From Aphelocoma coerulescens (taxonomy: Eukaryota > Chordata > Aves > Passeriformes > Corvidae), in contig NC_091023.1 of NCBI RefSeq assembly GCF_041296385.1, forward strand, positions 20,178,924-20,242,923: a stretch of 64,000 bases of DNA, read 5' to 3'. Every line of letters starts with the position of its first letter. Position 1 is the first letter of the stretch. The notes under the pieces are model-generated. The model did no database searches. It was not told the DNA's origin and worked only from the letters and a program-made list of their open reading frames with translations. Made by a program: the position numbers and the translations under genes. Below are positions 1-13,914 of this stretch, in pieces.

Positions 1-3000
1 GAGCTGCACAGCCAGAGTCAGCTGCCTCTGTGCTGTGTTTAAGTACAGATCGCTGCATCCCAGACTCTCTCGTCCGGGTGACTGCGTCTAATCCTTGTGG
101 TTACCTGGGATAGCTCCTCATACGACCTCCAGGGGTGCTGGTTGTTTTTAAAGAAGTCCCAGCTGTCAGAACATGGGGTCTCCCCACCCTGTGCAAAGAT
201 ATTTAATAGGAAGCAAGCCTCCAAGGAGAAAAGGTCTTTTTGCACTTGGTCGTTTCCAAACTGAAGTTCTCCCCTGCTAAATTTCCATGTCCTTTTTGCC
301 AAGTTGCTCAGAGAATAAGGGTTGGCTGCTCTCCCTGGGCTCAGATGCCAGAGAGGAAATCTCAGCCGTGACTGTGCCTGCTGGGGACAGAGCAGAGATT
401 TCCCTCTCCACATTCCTGCACAGTAGCAGTGCCGGGATCCCTCTGCAATGTGGTCAGCAGATCCTTCTGTACCTCCTGCTCCAAAATGAGCAGTACTAGG
501 AGCTCTGTAAAGAGTGTTAAGTGTCCTCACGGGAAAGCTAGGATAAACAGGCACCTGCAATTACTTTATTTATTTCAAATAAACACAAATTACCTACCTT
601 CAAAGCCCTCCCCTGGCAAACAGACCATGGTGTGACACAGAGGGAGACCTTGCCTCCTCTGGCATCACGCAGTTGTGGGGCTTGTCAGACAGGAGTTGCC
701 TGCCTGCCTGAATAATTCAGAATGACTTTGAATTCACATTCACTTCTCTACTATCACAGTGGTTATGCAGATGTCACTCACATTACCTGAGGTGTTTACT
801 GATATCAGAAATCCTTGAATGCAATGGTCAGATACTACTCCTGTATCTTACCGGCAGAATTCCCTGTGCTCAGGGATTTTTCTGCTCAGAAGCCAACTTC
901 TTTACATTTTTCTTTACAGGTATGTTTGGCTGCATCAGTTTTTGCTAGTAGACCTATGGCAACAGGAAATATCTCTGGAGCTCTCAGAACAGACTCAGTG
1001 ATAGTTGTAGAAGGATTCCTATAGATATTAACAGATTTGCTCACTCAGTTCCTTCCCTCTTCCTCACCAGGCTGGACAAAACTGAACCAAACCAAACCAG
1101 TGCCTTCTGTTTCCAATGGTTGCAATGTTGTGCAGAGCCTCTTTGACAGCTTAGAAAGAATGAGGGCTTGACTAGTTTTTCAAAGCATAAAATGTGGCAG
1201 CTGGGGAATTGTTGATGGCTAAAATGGCAATGAAATACAGATATTTTGGTGCTGATCCTGCAAAAAGAGATGCCTGAGAGATACCTTCCACCCAGGCAGA
1301 GGTGATTCCTCTAGAGCAAGTGACTCATTGCAGCACAGTTAATATTATGGTGCAATCCCTGAAAATTCTGTGGTTGTAGCATATGTTGGGTGACAAGTTT
1401 GCTGATCCATATGACAATCTTCCTGTCTGAAGGTTAAAGAAAAAAATCCCTAGGAAAGGGTCATTTAAGGTGAGTAATTTCTCTAAAAGGCACCACCAGT
1501 TGGATATAATGATGGCACTGGTGACCTTACATGTGTTAAAATCACTGCCAGACACTGGAGGATGAGTTTCTCCCACTAACAGCACTTGCTCTGTGTTCAC
1601 ACCTCTCCTCTGCAGTCCTCAGGCTGCCATCAACACTCTCTTACTTCCATCTTCTTTTCCTCCCTTTCCCTCCTGCATTTTATTAATCACTCACAAGATA
1701 CAAAGAAGTCCTTCTGTAGAGCTCTACAGACCCTCTTGGGACATAAACCCACCCAATGGCTTGTCAAGATATCTGAATTTACCATGGCTGGTGTGTAGGC
1801 ATAGAGATTCTGCTCCCTTTTTCCCTGTTTCTGCAGGCAGGCAGGGATGAGCTCTGCCTGGGTTTATACTGACCAGACTCTGGTGAGCCCTCAGCCCAAC
1901 TTCAAGGCATGGTGAGAGTCAAAGGCTGTGCAAATCAGGAGTACATGGCTTCCAGCCAGCCAAAAGTGTGGGTAGATATCTCCTCCAACCGTCTAACCTT
2001 GGACCATGACTGTGTTCTAACGCAGAAGAATATTAGCCTGGGGAAAATTTGATTAAAGAAGAGACTTGCAGAAGTACAGGAGGCATTTAGACAACCAGCC
2101 TCAATGAAAGTTCATGCTGCCAAGCTGGCCTTTTTGTCTTCAAAATATCTGTTTGGGATCAGATAATCCAAAAAGCTGAACACCTATGCAACCTTTGCAG
2201 AAACATTTAGTGAATCGGCCAATTTTCCAAAGAATCTCAGGGTTCTGAGGGCAGCTCTACTCCTGAATTCAGGAGTGCATTTTCCCAAGCAGATGCCAGC
2301 AGTAATGTCTCATTAGAATTACTGAAGGGTGTGTTTCACTAATTGTCACTGTAGATACACTGATATCCATTTTTGTTTCACTGGAGTCTGACTTTTTGTG
2401 ATTACACTTAATAATGATTGCAAGAGGAACTGAAGAAGAGGTGGGAAGGGGCAAAGGAAAGAAAAGAATGGCAAATGTGTCCTTGTTGTGACAAGACAAG
2501 CTGTCCAGCAAATCTTACTACAAAGGAGAGGGATTTTGGAATGATGAGTCTGAGCATTACCGACAATTGTTCTTTCATCATTGATACTTAACTTCTTTCA
2601 TTCCCAACTGAGCACTGCCTTTGTCTGTGGACTTCAAACCTCTCCTTCCCTTCCCTTCTCTTTGGCATATTTCCCTGCTCCCCTGGGAGATCCAGTAACT
2701 CATTTATTCCTCTGTCTGCTTCAGCCTGTTCCCTCCAGCAACACCACTCAAGTGCGCTGGTGAGACATCAGCTCACTTTCAAGCAGCTTAACAACCCCCA
2801 GCTACTGTGCTCATCCTCATCCTCACGTGTGCACGTGTGTAACCAGAAAACATTTCTGGCAGCTGGAAGCATCCTCCAGATGTGTAACAGCTGTGTGGGG
2901 CAGTGATCTGGCTGGGGGACAGGAAGCACTGTGTGTGCTGTCCGGAGGGGGTGCAGGGCCAGTGTGGGTGATGGCTGGAAGCAGGACACCTGCAAAAAGT

Positions 3001-4264
3001 ATAAAGGCTTCACAGGGCTTGGAGCTGGGGCTGCACACCTGTGGCTGGGGATTAGTGCGTTTTTAAACCTGTGCTGACCTCAGAGATGGTCACGGTGTGT
3101 TGCTCATGTCCTGAGAACAAGGAAGACTTTGGCCGTGGCTCTGGCATTGCCCCTCTGCTCTGTTTTGGCTTGGCACAGTAGCCCTGGCACTCCTGTGCCT
3201 GGTGGAGCAGCAGCCGGGGTTGTGAAGCACAGGAAGGACAGCCTTTGCATCCCTCCTACTTCTCCAGTGCCACCACTGGGGAGAAGCTACGGGCCACACC
3301 CATAAATATTCAAACCCGTAAGAGACAATCAGCACAGGTGCCGTTTACCTTTTCTCATCATGTCTGTAAGATGTAGATCCCCGGCCACTGGTCCAAATAA
3401 ACATTTTAGAGGGTTGCCCAGTGTTGGCTCTGCTCGCTGCAGTGGGACGATGAAAGGACCTGGGGGAAGAGGGATAATTTTTGTCACTGCCCATCCAACA
3501 TGGCAGAGCACATAATATCCAGCATGCCAGATCCCCTGTGGCCATGCCCAGCGTGCTCTGAAGATGGACCATGTGTTAACTCTAGGTGAGATGTAAAATA
3601 ATGGGGATGAGACATCCGTGTGTGAGAATGGAGAATAAATCCCTTTGGTCCCACTGGCAAAAGGCGAGGCTGGCTAATCAGGCTTGGCTGTGCTCCACAC
3701 TGCAAAGGATTCGCACCACGGGCAAGAAATCATCAGTAGTTTAAGAAAAGGTAATAGCTGTGTCCAATGTTCTTATGGCAGTATTTTTCGGGGACAAAAT
3801 GGCTATTGTCTCAGCACATGCACACTCATTACAAATATTTTGTTGTTCTGCAGCTCTCCTTAAGGTAAGGTTCTCAGGGAAGGTGTCAGAATGAGGCACA
3901 GGTATGAGATGTAAATGTGACATTTTGTGGAAGTGTAAATGATATGACAAAGATATCTTTTCCCATGGAGAAATTCCTATCCCAAGGCCATTTGGCCAGA
4001 CAAGTTAGATCCCTGCCCAAGAACTCTTTGTTTCACTGCAGGGTATGAGACCTGCTGCCTTCTCTCAGGAGCTCAGGCTATACTGGGCCTGCTAGTGGGG
4101 CTATGGCTCCCCTCGTAGCCTCTTTTAATTTCTTCTGATTTTAGTGAGGCTCAGTTAAAAATCTCCATCTCTGAGAATTGGGCCATTCCTATGAGGGCCG
4201 TATTTTGCATTATTTCACAGCACAACACTTTGTGTTTTTAATGCATTCAGATAAAAGCTTAAGG
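1..4264. other. Non-coding stretch, nothing recognised
   Basis: Unique-looking sequence. The longest frame here (minus strand, 39-560, 173 codons) has no known motif and no exon structure I can support. A short 'aaccaaaccaaaccag' string near 1085-1100 is a minor simple repeat. No RNA gene or transposon was recognised. Confidence 0.5.
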
Positions 4265-4279
4265 AAAAAAAAAAAAAAA
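4265..4279. repeat. Poly-A run (A15)
   Basis: Fifteen A followed by 'taaatattcc'. The flank upstream is AT-rich, and I see no coding relic upstream or target-site duplication around it that would make it the tail of a retrocopy. The simplest call is a mononucleotide repeat. Confidence 0.9.
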
Positions 4280-7200
4280 TAAATATTCCAGATACCAAAT
4301 ACTTCATTGTGAAGTTTTTCATACACTGGAGGCCATTCTTTAGCTCACTGAAGAATAAACCTGATGGCTGATGCTGTCAGTAGAGAAGGCACATGATCTG
4401 AGAAAGTCTGTAATGTCACTGTCTCCATAATCATGCAAAGGGCTAATTTCAATATTTGCATAGTGGTGAACCAGGAGAATACCTAAATACTGCAGAGGTG
4501 GCTGCAGGGGAAGACTGACATGCTCAGGAGCCAAAATCCATCCTTGTACAGACAGACTGATGGGTGCTGACAGACTGGGCACTCCACCTGGAGTCAGCCC
4601 AGAGCCCCCACCACAGGGTCCATGACACAGCCCCAGGCCAAATTCACACCCTGGCTGGGCAGCTGGCCGGGCAAACTGGCCAAACTGGTGTTCCTGCCAC
4701 CTCCTCCCTGCTGGGATCCTGCTGCCATGCTCAGAGATGCTGGCTTGGGACTGGGACCTGCAGACAAGGACCTTGCTTAAGACAAGAGGTGGCAATATTT
4801 AATGAAGCTTTTGGCTGCACTTGTGAACAGTAGATTGGACAAGAAGATGGTCCAAAAGAAGGGAGGAGGAAGGAGCGGAAGCTCCCCCAGTCCTTTCCCT
4901 GATTCTGTGGTCATCATTGCAGTCTGAAGGCCAAGAACAACTCTGTTCTTTCCTTACAACCACTGTAGTCAAGTACTGGGGAATAAACTACAAGATGAGG
5001 CACTTCTTCTCTGAAATAACTATAGTAAAGTAGCATCTGCTGGGATCTAATCAATACAGCCAAAACAAAGTGTTTTTATAGTGATATTGGTCAGAAATTT
5101 CACTTGTAAGACCTTGAGCCAAATCCTCCCACTGCTGGGTAAGATTTCATCCACATTACCTCAGACAACACCACAGTGACCACCCGGCTGGTGCTTCTGC
5201 TCCAAGCCGTACAGGAGGGGTCAGACCAACTACCCAAGGGCCACATCAGATTCTGGACTGAGCCTGTCCCAGGCTGAGTCCCTTAATGCTGGAAAATAAA
5301 ATTATATATTTGCCATTGCACCCTTTAGGATGTCACACACGACAGGAAAGTCTGGCTGGTTGTGCTGCCACAGCCTGAGTGGTCCCAGAGCCATCAGGAG
5401 ACGGTGATGGATACTATTAGAGAGGCTGTTCTTGATTAAGCAAAACTTAGGTACACATTAGAGGTGATCAGCAGCTTCTGCCACCTGTCTGAGCCTACAG
5501 GGATACTCAGGCAGGACTCCCTGGGTAGCAAGACAGATTTATAAGCTCCGGAGCAAAGTGCAGGAGCACTGCTGGGCTGTGAGCTGGGTCAGGGCATCTG
5601 CCCCACTGAGGGGATGCCAGAGAAGGAAAAGGAATGCTTCTCTTCCCAGTGAAGTTGGAGTGATTTCAGACTCCCTTATAGTGCCAGTGCCCTGGAGCAG
5701 TCCATATGTGACAGCTTTAATGCTGTCTGCTTCGTTAGTTGAGCAATCCAAGCTAACTACCACTATTTAACACACAATTGCGCACCTAATTTTGTGTAAA
5801 ATTGTAACACTGATGACATCATAATGCTGCTCCAGAGGTGGACGTAAGTGACTGACCTCCATGGCTCCTTTAGACAGGGGTTAGATCTCAGATGAAAATC
5901 TTTTGTGCACCAGCAACAATACAACCTCCCCAAGACCCATCTTTGAAGGCCTTTGGAGGATTCATAACCTCCAAAGTTGCAACCTACATGAGCATGCCCT
6001 GCCCCATCAGGTCAGTTAGCAAACTTCCACGCCTTTCTCCCATCCTGGGTAAGTCCCTGGGCAGGATTGAGAACTTTGTTCCTTCCCTGCCCCCTCTCTC
6101 TTTTCTGAGAAAACAAGTATCACTACTTTTTCTTGGCTTTTTTCCCCCATTGTTTTTTAGAGTCAGCTGCTGGCAACTTACTTTTATCATGCAACAAGTA
6201 ATCAGCCTGTGAAACTCATTACTGCAGGATGCGAGCCTCGCATTCGGAGTGGATTGTGTAATTGCTTGAACAGACGGAGAACCTAAAGTCATGACAGTAC
6301 CTGTTAAAAACAGTGGAGAAGAGATGCTTCAAGCTGCTTTTTGACTGTTTGGACTCTGTGGGAGATATTCCTATAGGGCAGGTTATCCACATACTGCTGT
6401 ACTTGATGTGACTTTTGTTAGTCAGGATGCTGGGTGGGACTCTGGGCTTTCTGCCTGACCTTGCCTGGACATCTCTGTCTCCTTCACTCTTTACACAGTG
6501 TGGCATCAATGCAGTTGTCTCTTGACATGGTTGCCACAGAGACAGGCAAGGAGGCCAAACTTTGGTTTTTACAAAACACACCTCATTCTTCGTATCTGAG
6601 TCTATTCTGAGTAAATGCTCAAGGTTAAAGGCAGAAATGCAGAGTAAAGAGTGCAGTCTGGTACAAATACATGAGTCTGTGATGCTGTCCCGCTCCTCCC
6701 ATCTTCTCTTGTTCTCATCCTCCTCTTGAACATTACCTTCTGGTGGATTTCATGGAACTCACTAGAAAATCTGACAAGATTTCCACTTTTTCAGCTGTTG
6801 CAAGATGAAGACTTGAGATAGCTCTTATAAGATTAGAACTATTCTGTCCTGTCCTAAGGAGTATCAACATGTCCACCTAAGAGCAACCACCTGACTGAGA
6901 ATTTCAGTGTGAAGAAAACACACCAGGATAGCATTTGCTTCAAATTGCTCCAGAAAAGGATGTCATTCCAAGGGTGAATCATAAAATCCCTTAGCTGGTA
7001 CCTTGGGGACTATATTACATGTTCTGTTGTCCTCACTTTCACCCTCAGTTGGCTGCTCTCCTCCCTCTGTCTTCAGCTGGTGTCATGACTGGTATGAAAG
7101 TCCCTTACCTCCAGGTCCCCAGAGCTGTGAATAGCCAAAGAGACATGTTGCAGACCATGTTTTTGGACAGAAAGCTGGGTTTTATATGTGTGTTTGCTTG

Positions 7201-10126
7201 TCATTGCCTCTGTCTACATTTATGTTAATTATAGGTTTTCTGAGACCCTGGAGAGCCATTTATGATACCATCTAATGAGCTTTTTTCCCCTTATGACATT
7301 TCATTTCCTAGGCAATGTGGCCACTGTAAAAAGAGAAGCACTTGCATTAATTTTTCCTCATAAAAGACACCCTGAGTCATCAAAAGACAACAAAAGCTAA
7401 ATATTCACCTAAAGATACAATCACTGACCAGCTCAGCTCTGTCTGAATACACCCACATCCCCCCCCCCCCCCATCCATGCTGACAAGTCCTGGATGCTTT
7501 ATCCCATTATTTCCTGGCCAGAGGATTCATTTGAACCCCAATGCAGTTCTCTGGAAACCCCAAAGTTTTCCTGCTAGTCCACATGTTAACCTCTCCCTGT
7601 GCCACCACACAGCTGCCAGTGCCAGTTCTTGGACAGACGGGTCAGTTGCTGTTGAGTGATGGGAAATATTTGGTCTCTCATGACTGGATAGACCTTTTTT
7701 TTGTATGGTCCCACCCACCATCACCCATGAGAAAAGGAAGAGACTGAAACCAGACATCAAAAACAACCTGCAAGGAACAAACTGCAGTTGTTCACTTTGA
7801 GGTGAATTTACTGAATATGGACAATTAGACTTTGTGTCCCAATAGGTCTTACCCGTGCCTCTGTCTGGTGATAGAATGTTCTCTTGTAGCTTTGATGAAC
7901 CAGAAAACAGGGAAAAGTGGTGTGTGATGAAGGATGGGATAATAAATAAAATAGCCTGTTGAATTTTTGATGTACAGTGTAGCCTGACTGGAGGGTAGCC
8001 TGGCTTTCAGGTGCCTTGGAAGAGCATGGAAGAGTTTCCCAGGCAGAGTGATGGAAGTAACTACTGTATTAAGATGCTCCTGTCTGATTCAGGAAATGAT
8101 CCAGGGCAGTTTTCCAGTCCCGGTATTGAAAGAATGAAAGAGCTGTACCTAGAACCCTTGTCTGCATCCAAAACAAGAGAGAAAACACACACCAAGGACA
8201 GAATTAAGCTAACTCACAAAAGAAATACATCTGCATTAGCAGAAGACAGTCACCACTTAGGGAACATTTAATGCTCTGGCAGCAGCAGCTCTGAATTGAG
8301 AAGCAGCAAAAGCAACATCAAAGGATGAATTTGTGCCTCGTGAGGGAACTTTGGTGCTCTGCAGCTGATGGGCATGGGACAGGACAGAGTGACACTAATT
8401 GCTGCTCTTGTTGCAGCATCTCAGGAGCTCCAGCTGTACTAACAGACTAGCTCAACCAGCAGATGACTTTGAATCTGGGGTTCCTCCTTATGGCAAGGGG
8501 AAAATGGACAATGGGCAGCTGGTGCTAATATACTGACATGAGTATAAGAAGACTGATGGTTAACGATGCTTCATTAATGATTCACCTCTACTTCTGACCC
8601 TGCTCCAAAATCCCCACAGAGCTAAGAGCTGAGCTCTCCATCTAGATTTTAAGTTGAATGAGGGAGACATCCTGGACATAGAGTGATCTTTCTGGGCTCC
8701 CATGTCACAGACACATCTAGAACATTCCAAAGGAGGAGAATGGGGCTGCTGGTGACAACAGAAGCCATCACATGGAGGTGCAAAACACAGTGTGTGGAAC
8801 GTAGTGAAATTTAGGTATGTTTGCTAAGGCAATAATTCTTTAAACTTGAAGTCATTCTTGGCAATTGTTGATTCCCTCTTTTCAGTATATACAGGAGAAA
8901 GAGAGGTATTCAGAAAGGCTGAGGTATCTGTATCTCCCTGCTACATAACAGTATGTTCACACTTCAAAATTAAATATTCCAACGTAACCTCTGAATCTTC
9001 CGTGTTTCCATCTCATGGTGGTTTTCTCTCCAGTGCTGACTTTCTGTGTTTTGAAAAAGTTTCAAGCCTTTCCATTTACTGATGCCCTTCATCCCTAGGC
9101 TTCCCTTTTCCCAAGAACTACCTTCCTAGTCCAAGCAGCCCATCCAGCATGGCTGTAGACTTTATAGCCTTTATTCTTCTTGATCTTTTTACCTTTAACT
9201 TCCTTCCCCAATTTTCTTATTTTTTTTCCCAAGTGTCTCTTCCTATAGATTACTATCCCAGTGACAACTTGTTTCACTCACCTTGGCCACACTGTGTTAG
9301 TCTCAATTATTCTGACTTAGTTGATTGAAACAGCAACTTTTTGAAGAAATTCCTGTGTGCCCAGTTCAGCTACAAAGGAGGGAGCTACTGCCTGTCATTG
9401 CAAGCAAGAGACTCACAACTTCTCTTCTTTGGTGACCTTTTGGTTGCCTTGGAGTCTGGCACTATGGCCTCAGCTTCCTTGTCTGTACCAGAGAGGTGCT
9501 GGTGCCACCAGTGTACCTGGCAGAGGACACTTTCAGGCCATCTCCAGGGGGCAGAGCATGTAGTGAAGAGCCAGCCCTTGTTACCATCCTCATGCTTTGG
9601 TGCTGGTGAGTTTGCAATCCAAGCACGAGGCAATGCCTCTCTTGGCACATTGCAGTCATGAGGATCAACATTTGTGAGGAACAGCTGAACATAATTGTCC
9701 ACTTTGCCTGTCAGGATTCTGCAAACATTTTTAGCTTTCTGTGCTGAATTTGAATTTACGTAGCAAGTGACACATTGGACAAGCACTATATTCATCATCT
9801 CAGCTGCTCCCTGGCTTCAGAGAGGGGCACAATCTGCCTCTAAAATGGGGTTGGCTCTGGGAGGGGGTGTAGCAGTGCAAGGGCAGGGTCACCTCCCTAC
9901 AATCTGCTTCTACCCAGCTGAGCCAAGAGAGTTTTATAGGGAGATCTACTCTGCCAAAGACCAGGTAGTCTGATGGAAAAGGATTCTGGGGGTAAGGAGG
10001 AAGGCAATGAAAGTGCTGCACTACCTCACTTGATGCTCTCCTTTAAATCTTAACACAGTCCTCTGCAATTGCAGAGGGATATATCACCTTGGGTGCTGCA
10101 CTGCACCAGAAGGGCTGTACAGCCCT
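4280..10126. other. Non-coding stretch, only a poly-C run recognised
   Basis: Apart from C14 at 7459-7472, I see no known element. Overlapping frames on both strands at 9341-9798 (106 and 137 codons) lie in a GC-richer patch and have no family resemblance. A donor-like GGGTAAGT near 6047 lacks a convincing acceptor. Confidence 0.5.
7459..7472. repeat. Poly-C run (C14)
   Basis: Fourteen C in a row, followed by 'atccatcc'-like sequence. The minus strand is G14. It is a simple repeat prone to sequencing and length error. Confidence 0.95.
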
Positions 10127-10144
10127 GGGCCGGGCTGGGTGGGG
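10127..10144 (+). promoter_or_regulatory. Compact G-quadruplex motif
   Basis: GGGCCGGGCTGGGTGGGG: four runs of at least three G with loops of 2, 2 and 1 bases, which fits the standard G3+N1-7 rule. Short loops of this kind generally give stable quadruplexes. There is no gene nearby to give it a role, so function is open. Confidence 0.7.
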
Positions 10145-13100
10145 AAGAGCATGTGGGTGGCAGTGAGGAGGTTCTGTTGCTCATGGTGATGCCCTGATAA
10201 ACCCAGTGGGAGATGGAGATGGGGTGAGAGAAAGGAGATGGAGTGGAGGCACACTGCTCCATGCTGAGGTCAGTCTCTCTGATGGTCATCAAGAGGGAGT
10301 GACCTTCTCCCCAGCTGAGATTTTGTGAGTACCTGCTGGACCAGATCTTAAAGGACGGTCTTCTGGATACTAATAAATCTATTTCTAAGAGCAATTTGTT
10401 GCACAGTGGGAGCTGAATGCCTCTGACTATGCTGAAGTGAAGTGGCTTCAGACTTGACTCCTATGTCCACTCACCACTGTCAGCTCAGGGACCTCGCATT
10501 TACACCCCAAGTATGAAGAAACAGGGTGTTGGCAGTGCTCTTTTAGAGGTGATGAACAGAAGCACAGAGGCTGCTGAGACTTGGCCAAAGGCTCTCAGGA
10601 AGTCTGTGGTGGTTGTAGTTGAAAAAAACAGCCTGAAAATGGTGGACAACCACCTTCCACCCAATGAGGAGGAGGGAGGAGAGCCAGACGTGTACAGACT
10701 CCTATGTCAGAGAGCAAAGGCAGAGCCTTGCTATGTGGTTGAGCCAAGTCCCATCCATGGGGACACCCTGTCCAGCTTTGTGCAATTGTGCCTCAGCTTT
10801 ACACCCCTCCAGGGAAGTTGATCTGAGAAGGACATGGCTTTTAAATGTCCCCGAAGAGGGTTTTGCTTCAGCACTAAAATACTGGCAGTGTGTTTGAGGT
10901 AGGAGCACAGGGAGAGGAAGAGTGATGTGCTTCTGGGGACACAGAGGACACCAGCAGCTTTTAGGGAAACCATGAAGGAGAAGCATATTGCATGAGTGAT
11001 GTGGCTGGGGAGAGAGGTGAGAGCAGAGAAAGATAAACAGATGCAAAGTAACACCCAGAGGAAAAGCACAAACAGGCAGGGCAGAGTGGCTTTTCTGTCA
11101 CCTAATTCCTTGAGCGGGTCAATCATCCTTTATCTCCTTTGAGTCAGTCCCTGTGCCATGGAGAGCACCAGCCAGAACAAAGCAAAAGCAGAGGAGAGCT
11201 GAAACTACTGCCCAGCAGGAAGTGAATGCTCTGGCACTATTTATTTTTGAGTCTGCATTTGGATTAGCTGTAAAGAGCTATGTGGATAAGCAAGCAGGCA
11301 ATTACAGCTGGGACGTGCTGCTCATGAATGGAAACAGCTCCAGTCTGCTCAGGTCATATTGAAATTCTAATTCAGTTAGATTTCTTTAGTTACAGTGCTC
11401 ATCACAGACACTAAAAGAGATGGGATTAGAAAATAAATACAACACTTATGTTGCCTTTGGTCTGCCTTCTGTGCTCCCCTTTCCCTCCTACCCTCCCCAG
11501 TTTTAGCTGTTGTCTGACTTTATTTTCCGTGGTAAAATACAACAGTCTGCAGTTAGTCTTCTTGTTAATTTTTATGAGCATCTGGCAGAGGGCAGCTGGC
11601 TGGACCTGTGCTCTGCTGAGGGGTGGACAGTCAGCACCAGTACAAAGGCACTGTTGCAGCTTCTCATGTCCCATCTTACTAAAGACCACCACCCAGAGAC
11701 ATCTGTTCATACTGCAAAGGTACAGGTGTGACACAGAGACTCAGAGCAGAGCAAGGACATGATTTACAAAAGATCTTCCCTGGTGTCATCCCTGGTTCAG
11801 ACAAGTACTCCAGCCTGCAATGCTCACCCAGTAAGCAGGATGGCTCTCTGCTTTGTGAAAGCTACTTTACTTTTGCACTGTGTTTGTGCAGGCAAGTTCC
11901 TAAGAGATCTGATCCAAAACAGCGAGCAGGGAAGAGGATTGGGTGTGCTGGATCAGCCCTGCCAATGTGACCTGGAAATTCAAGCAAATGACTTAACTCT
12001 GTGCTGCTGGCTTAGTTTCTCTGTCTGTCAGTGAAAAATGTTGTATTACATCTGCTGACATATTCAAGGAATAGATGAGATCTAAATGTCAGAAACTGCC
12101 GGATTGGAGGAACAGGAGGAGCTTGAGTGTGTAGCTCCAGCTGACAGGCAGTTGTGTTCCTCCCCAGCTGGTCTCAGACCTGCTGGAGGACCTCTGAAAG
12201 CAGAGGAATGTCTACAGGTAGGTTGTGAATATTCTGGAACATTAGCTTAGAAACCTGGTTAAGACAGACACTGGGTAGAAATCACTTGTCTCCCTTGAAA
12301 CTAAGGAAAGGGCTTGATGGAGCAAGACAGTTGTAATACCCAATATTACTGACACTGAGTCATGGAGCTGTGAAATAAGCAACTCTCTGGTAAAAACAAA
12401 CACCCAGCTTGGTTCTCATGAGCATCTTTCCTCTTTGTCTTATTACAAAAGGGTAAATTTTGCATCATAAGCACTCTGCAGTGACTTGTCATCCTTTCAG
12501 AACACAAACTTCACCATCTGTAGCCCTCTTAGTTGAATATGATCAATTGCTGTTGCAGATTCCCAAAACCAAAATTTTGTGCTCAAGTGCTGTAGAAAAG
12601 TTCCAGACATTTTTTTTCCTGCATGCATTTCACATAATTTTCACAGAATTTAAAATTTTTATGTCCTTATTTTTTAAAATGTAATTCTATAGGTGCAGCT
12701 GCCTATTGGCTCCTGAGTCTAAGTCATTTGCAACACAGCTACAACTCTGTGGACCTTTGAACTCACACGTGCCCCTGGAGATCCCTGTTTGCTTTGCCTG
12801 ATTGTTTTTTTCTGATTAGTGGCAAGGAACTCTTGTTTTAACAATGAACTCAGTATTAAGACAGTAATTCAGTGGAAGGGAGTTCTCTCCATTGAGTAAT
12901 TCTACTGTTCACAGCAAAATAGAACAACTCTTGGGAATAATGTGGTAGTAATATTTCTAGTGACCTTAAAGCACGGCTAGTGCTTGCCAGCTGGGGGCCT
13001 CTGCTCATATATGACCAGGTATCTTCTGTAATAGTCTGTGGAGTGATGTTAAGGATGTCCAAGCCACATATTAGGGACAGAAGCCAACTGGCTGATTGGA

Positions 13101-13914
13101 AGAACAGTACAAATGCCTAATTCCCGCAGGGCAGGTACATGTCCCAGAGAACCATTTCCAGTGCAAGAAGAAGGAAGCCTTTCTAGTGGAGTCATTTGTG
13201 GTTAGGACACAGATCAAATCCAGCCTGATGAGCAAGGCAGGGAGAAAGTGGGAAACTAAGTGGGTCACATTAAGGTGGAGTGTTAGAAAGACAGGGACCA
13301 CAACCTGAAAGAGAGTAGTGGTGTGCCCACACAAGAGAGGGCAGGAACAGCAGCAGACTGCAGCAAGATAGCAATGAACTGCACAAAGCAGTGGTGTGAG
13401 CTGGATGGGAAATCTGGTGAGGCGAGGAGTCGATTGACTGCTGAGATGAGGATAATGAACTGGGCTTAGCACAGTGCTGCACTAGGTCAAAAATCAGTGT
13501 AAACTCTAAAGCACCTGCTCTGCAGATGAGTTCAGTGTGTGATATGCTGGATGATACAGATGCAGATTCAGCCTCTTTGGAAAACAATAGCTCGGGACTT
13601 CATGAATCTCTTTACAGATATGTTCTTGTAGTATATTTTAGCAGAAAGCCAATTTTTCTTGAAAGTCAGGAAAAAAGATAGTGAGAAAGAACATAAGCAA
13701 AGTCTCTTTAAAACAGGAGTGTGCATGTGCCCTCAACGCAGCTTTGAACAAAAAAGGGAACAAAATCCCTGCCGTTCTCTGAGGGCAGTGGAGCACGGTG
13801 AACAGTGAAGGGGCCATGTCCATGAAACAAAATCCCAATGTATTTCTGGTCTCATAACTGGTCTAGAAATGAAAGCAATGGTAGAAGCAGGCACAGATGC
13901 TTCCATTCCTCATA
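10145..13914. other. Non-coding stretch, nothing recognised
   Basis: Frames up to 133 codons occur (for example minus strand 13071-13472, rich in H, S and C) but overlap other frames and show no domain. No repeat family recognised. Confidence 0.5.

Noticed and set aside
4200..4280. A15 run considered as the tail of a processed pseudogene
   Set aside because: No coding relic upstream and no target-site duplication visible; processed pseudogenes are also rare in birds.
5892..6049. Possible exon ending at a GGGTAAGT donor
   Set aside because: The upstream acceptor is poor (few pyrimidines before the AG) and the peptide is not recognisable.
9341..9798. Overlapping frames of 106 (+) and 137 (-) codons, considered as a retrocopy or retroelement gene
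   Set aside because: No protein family resemblance, no poly-A tail or long terminal repeats around it, and no splice sites.
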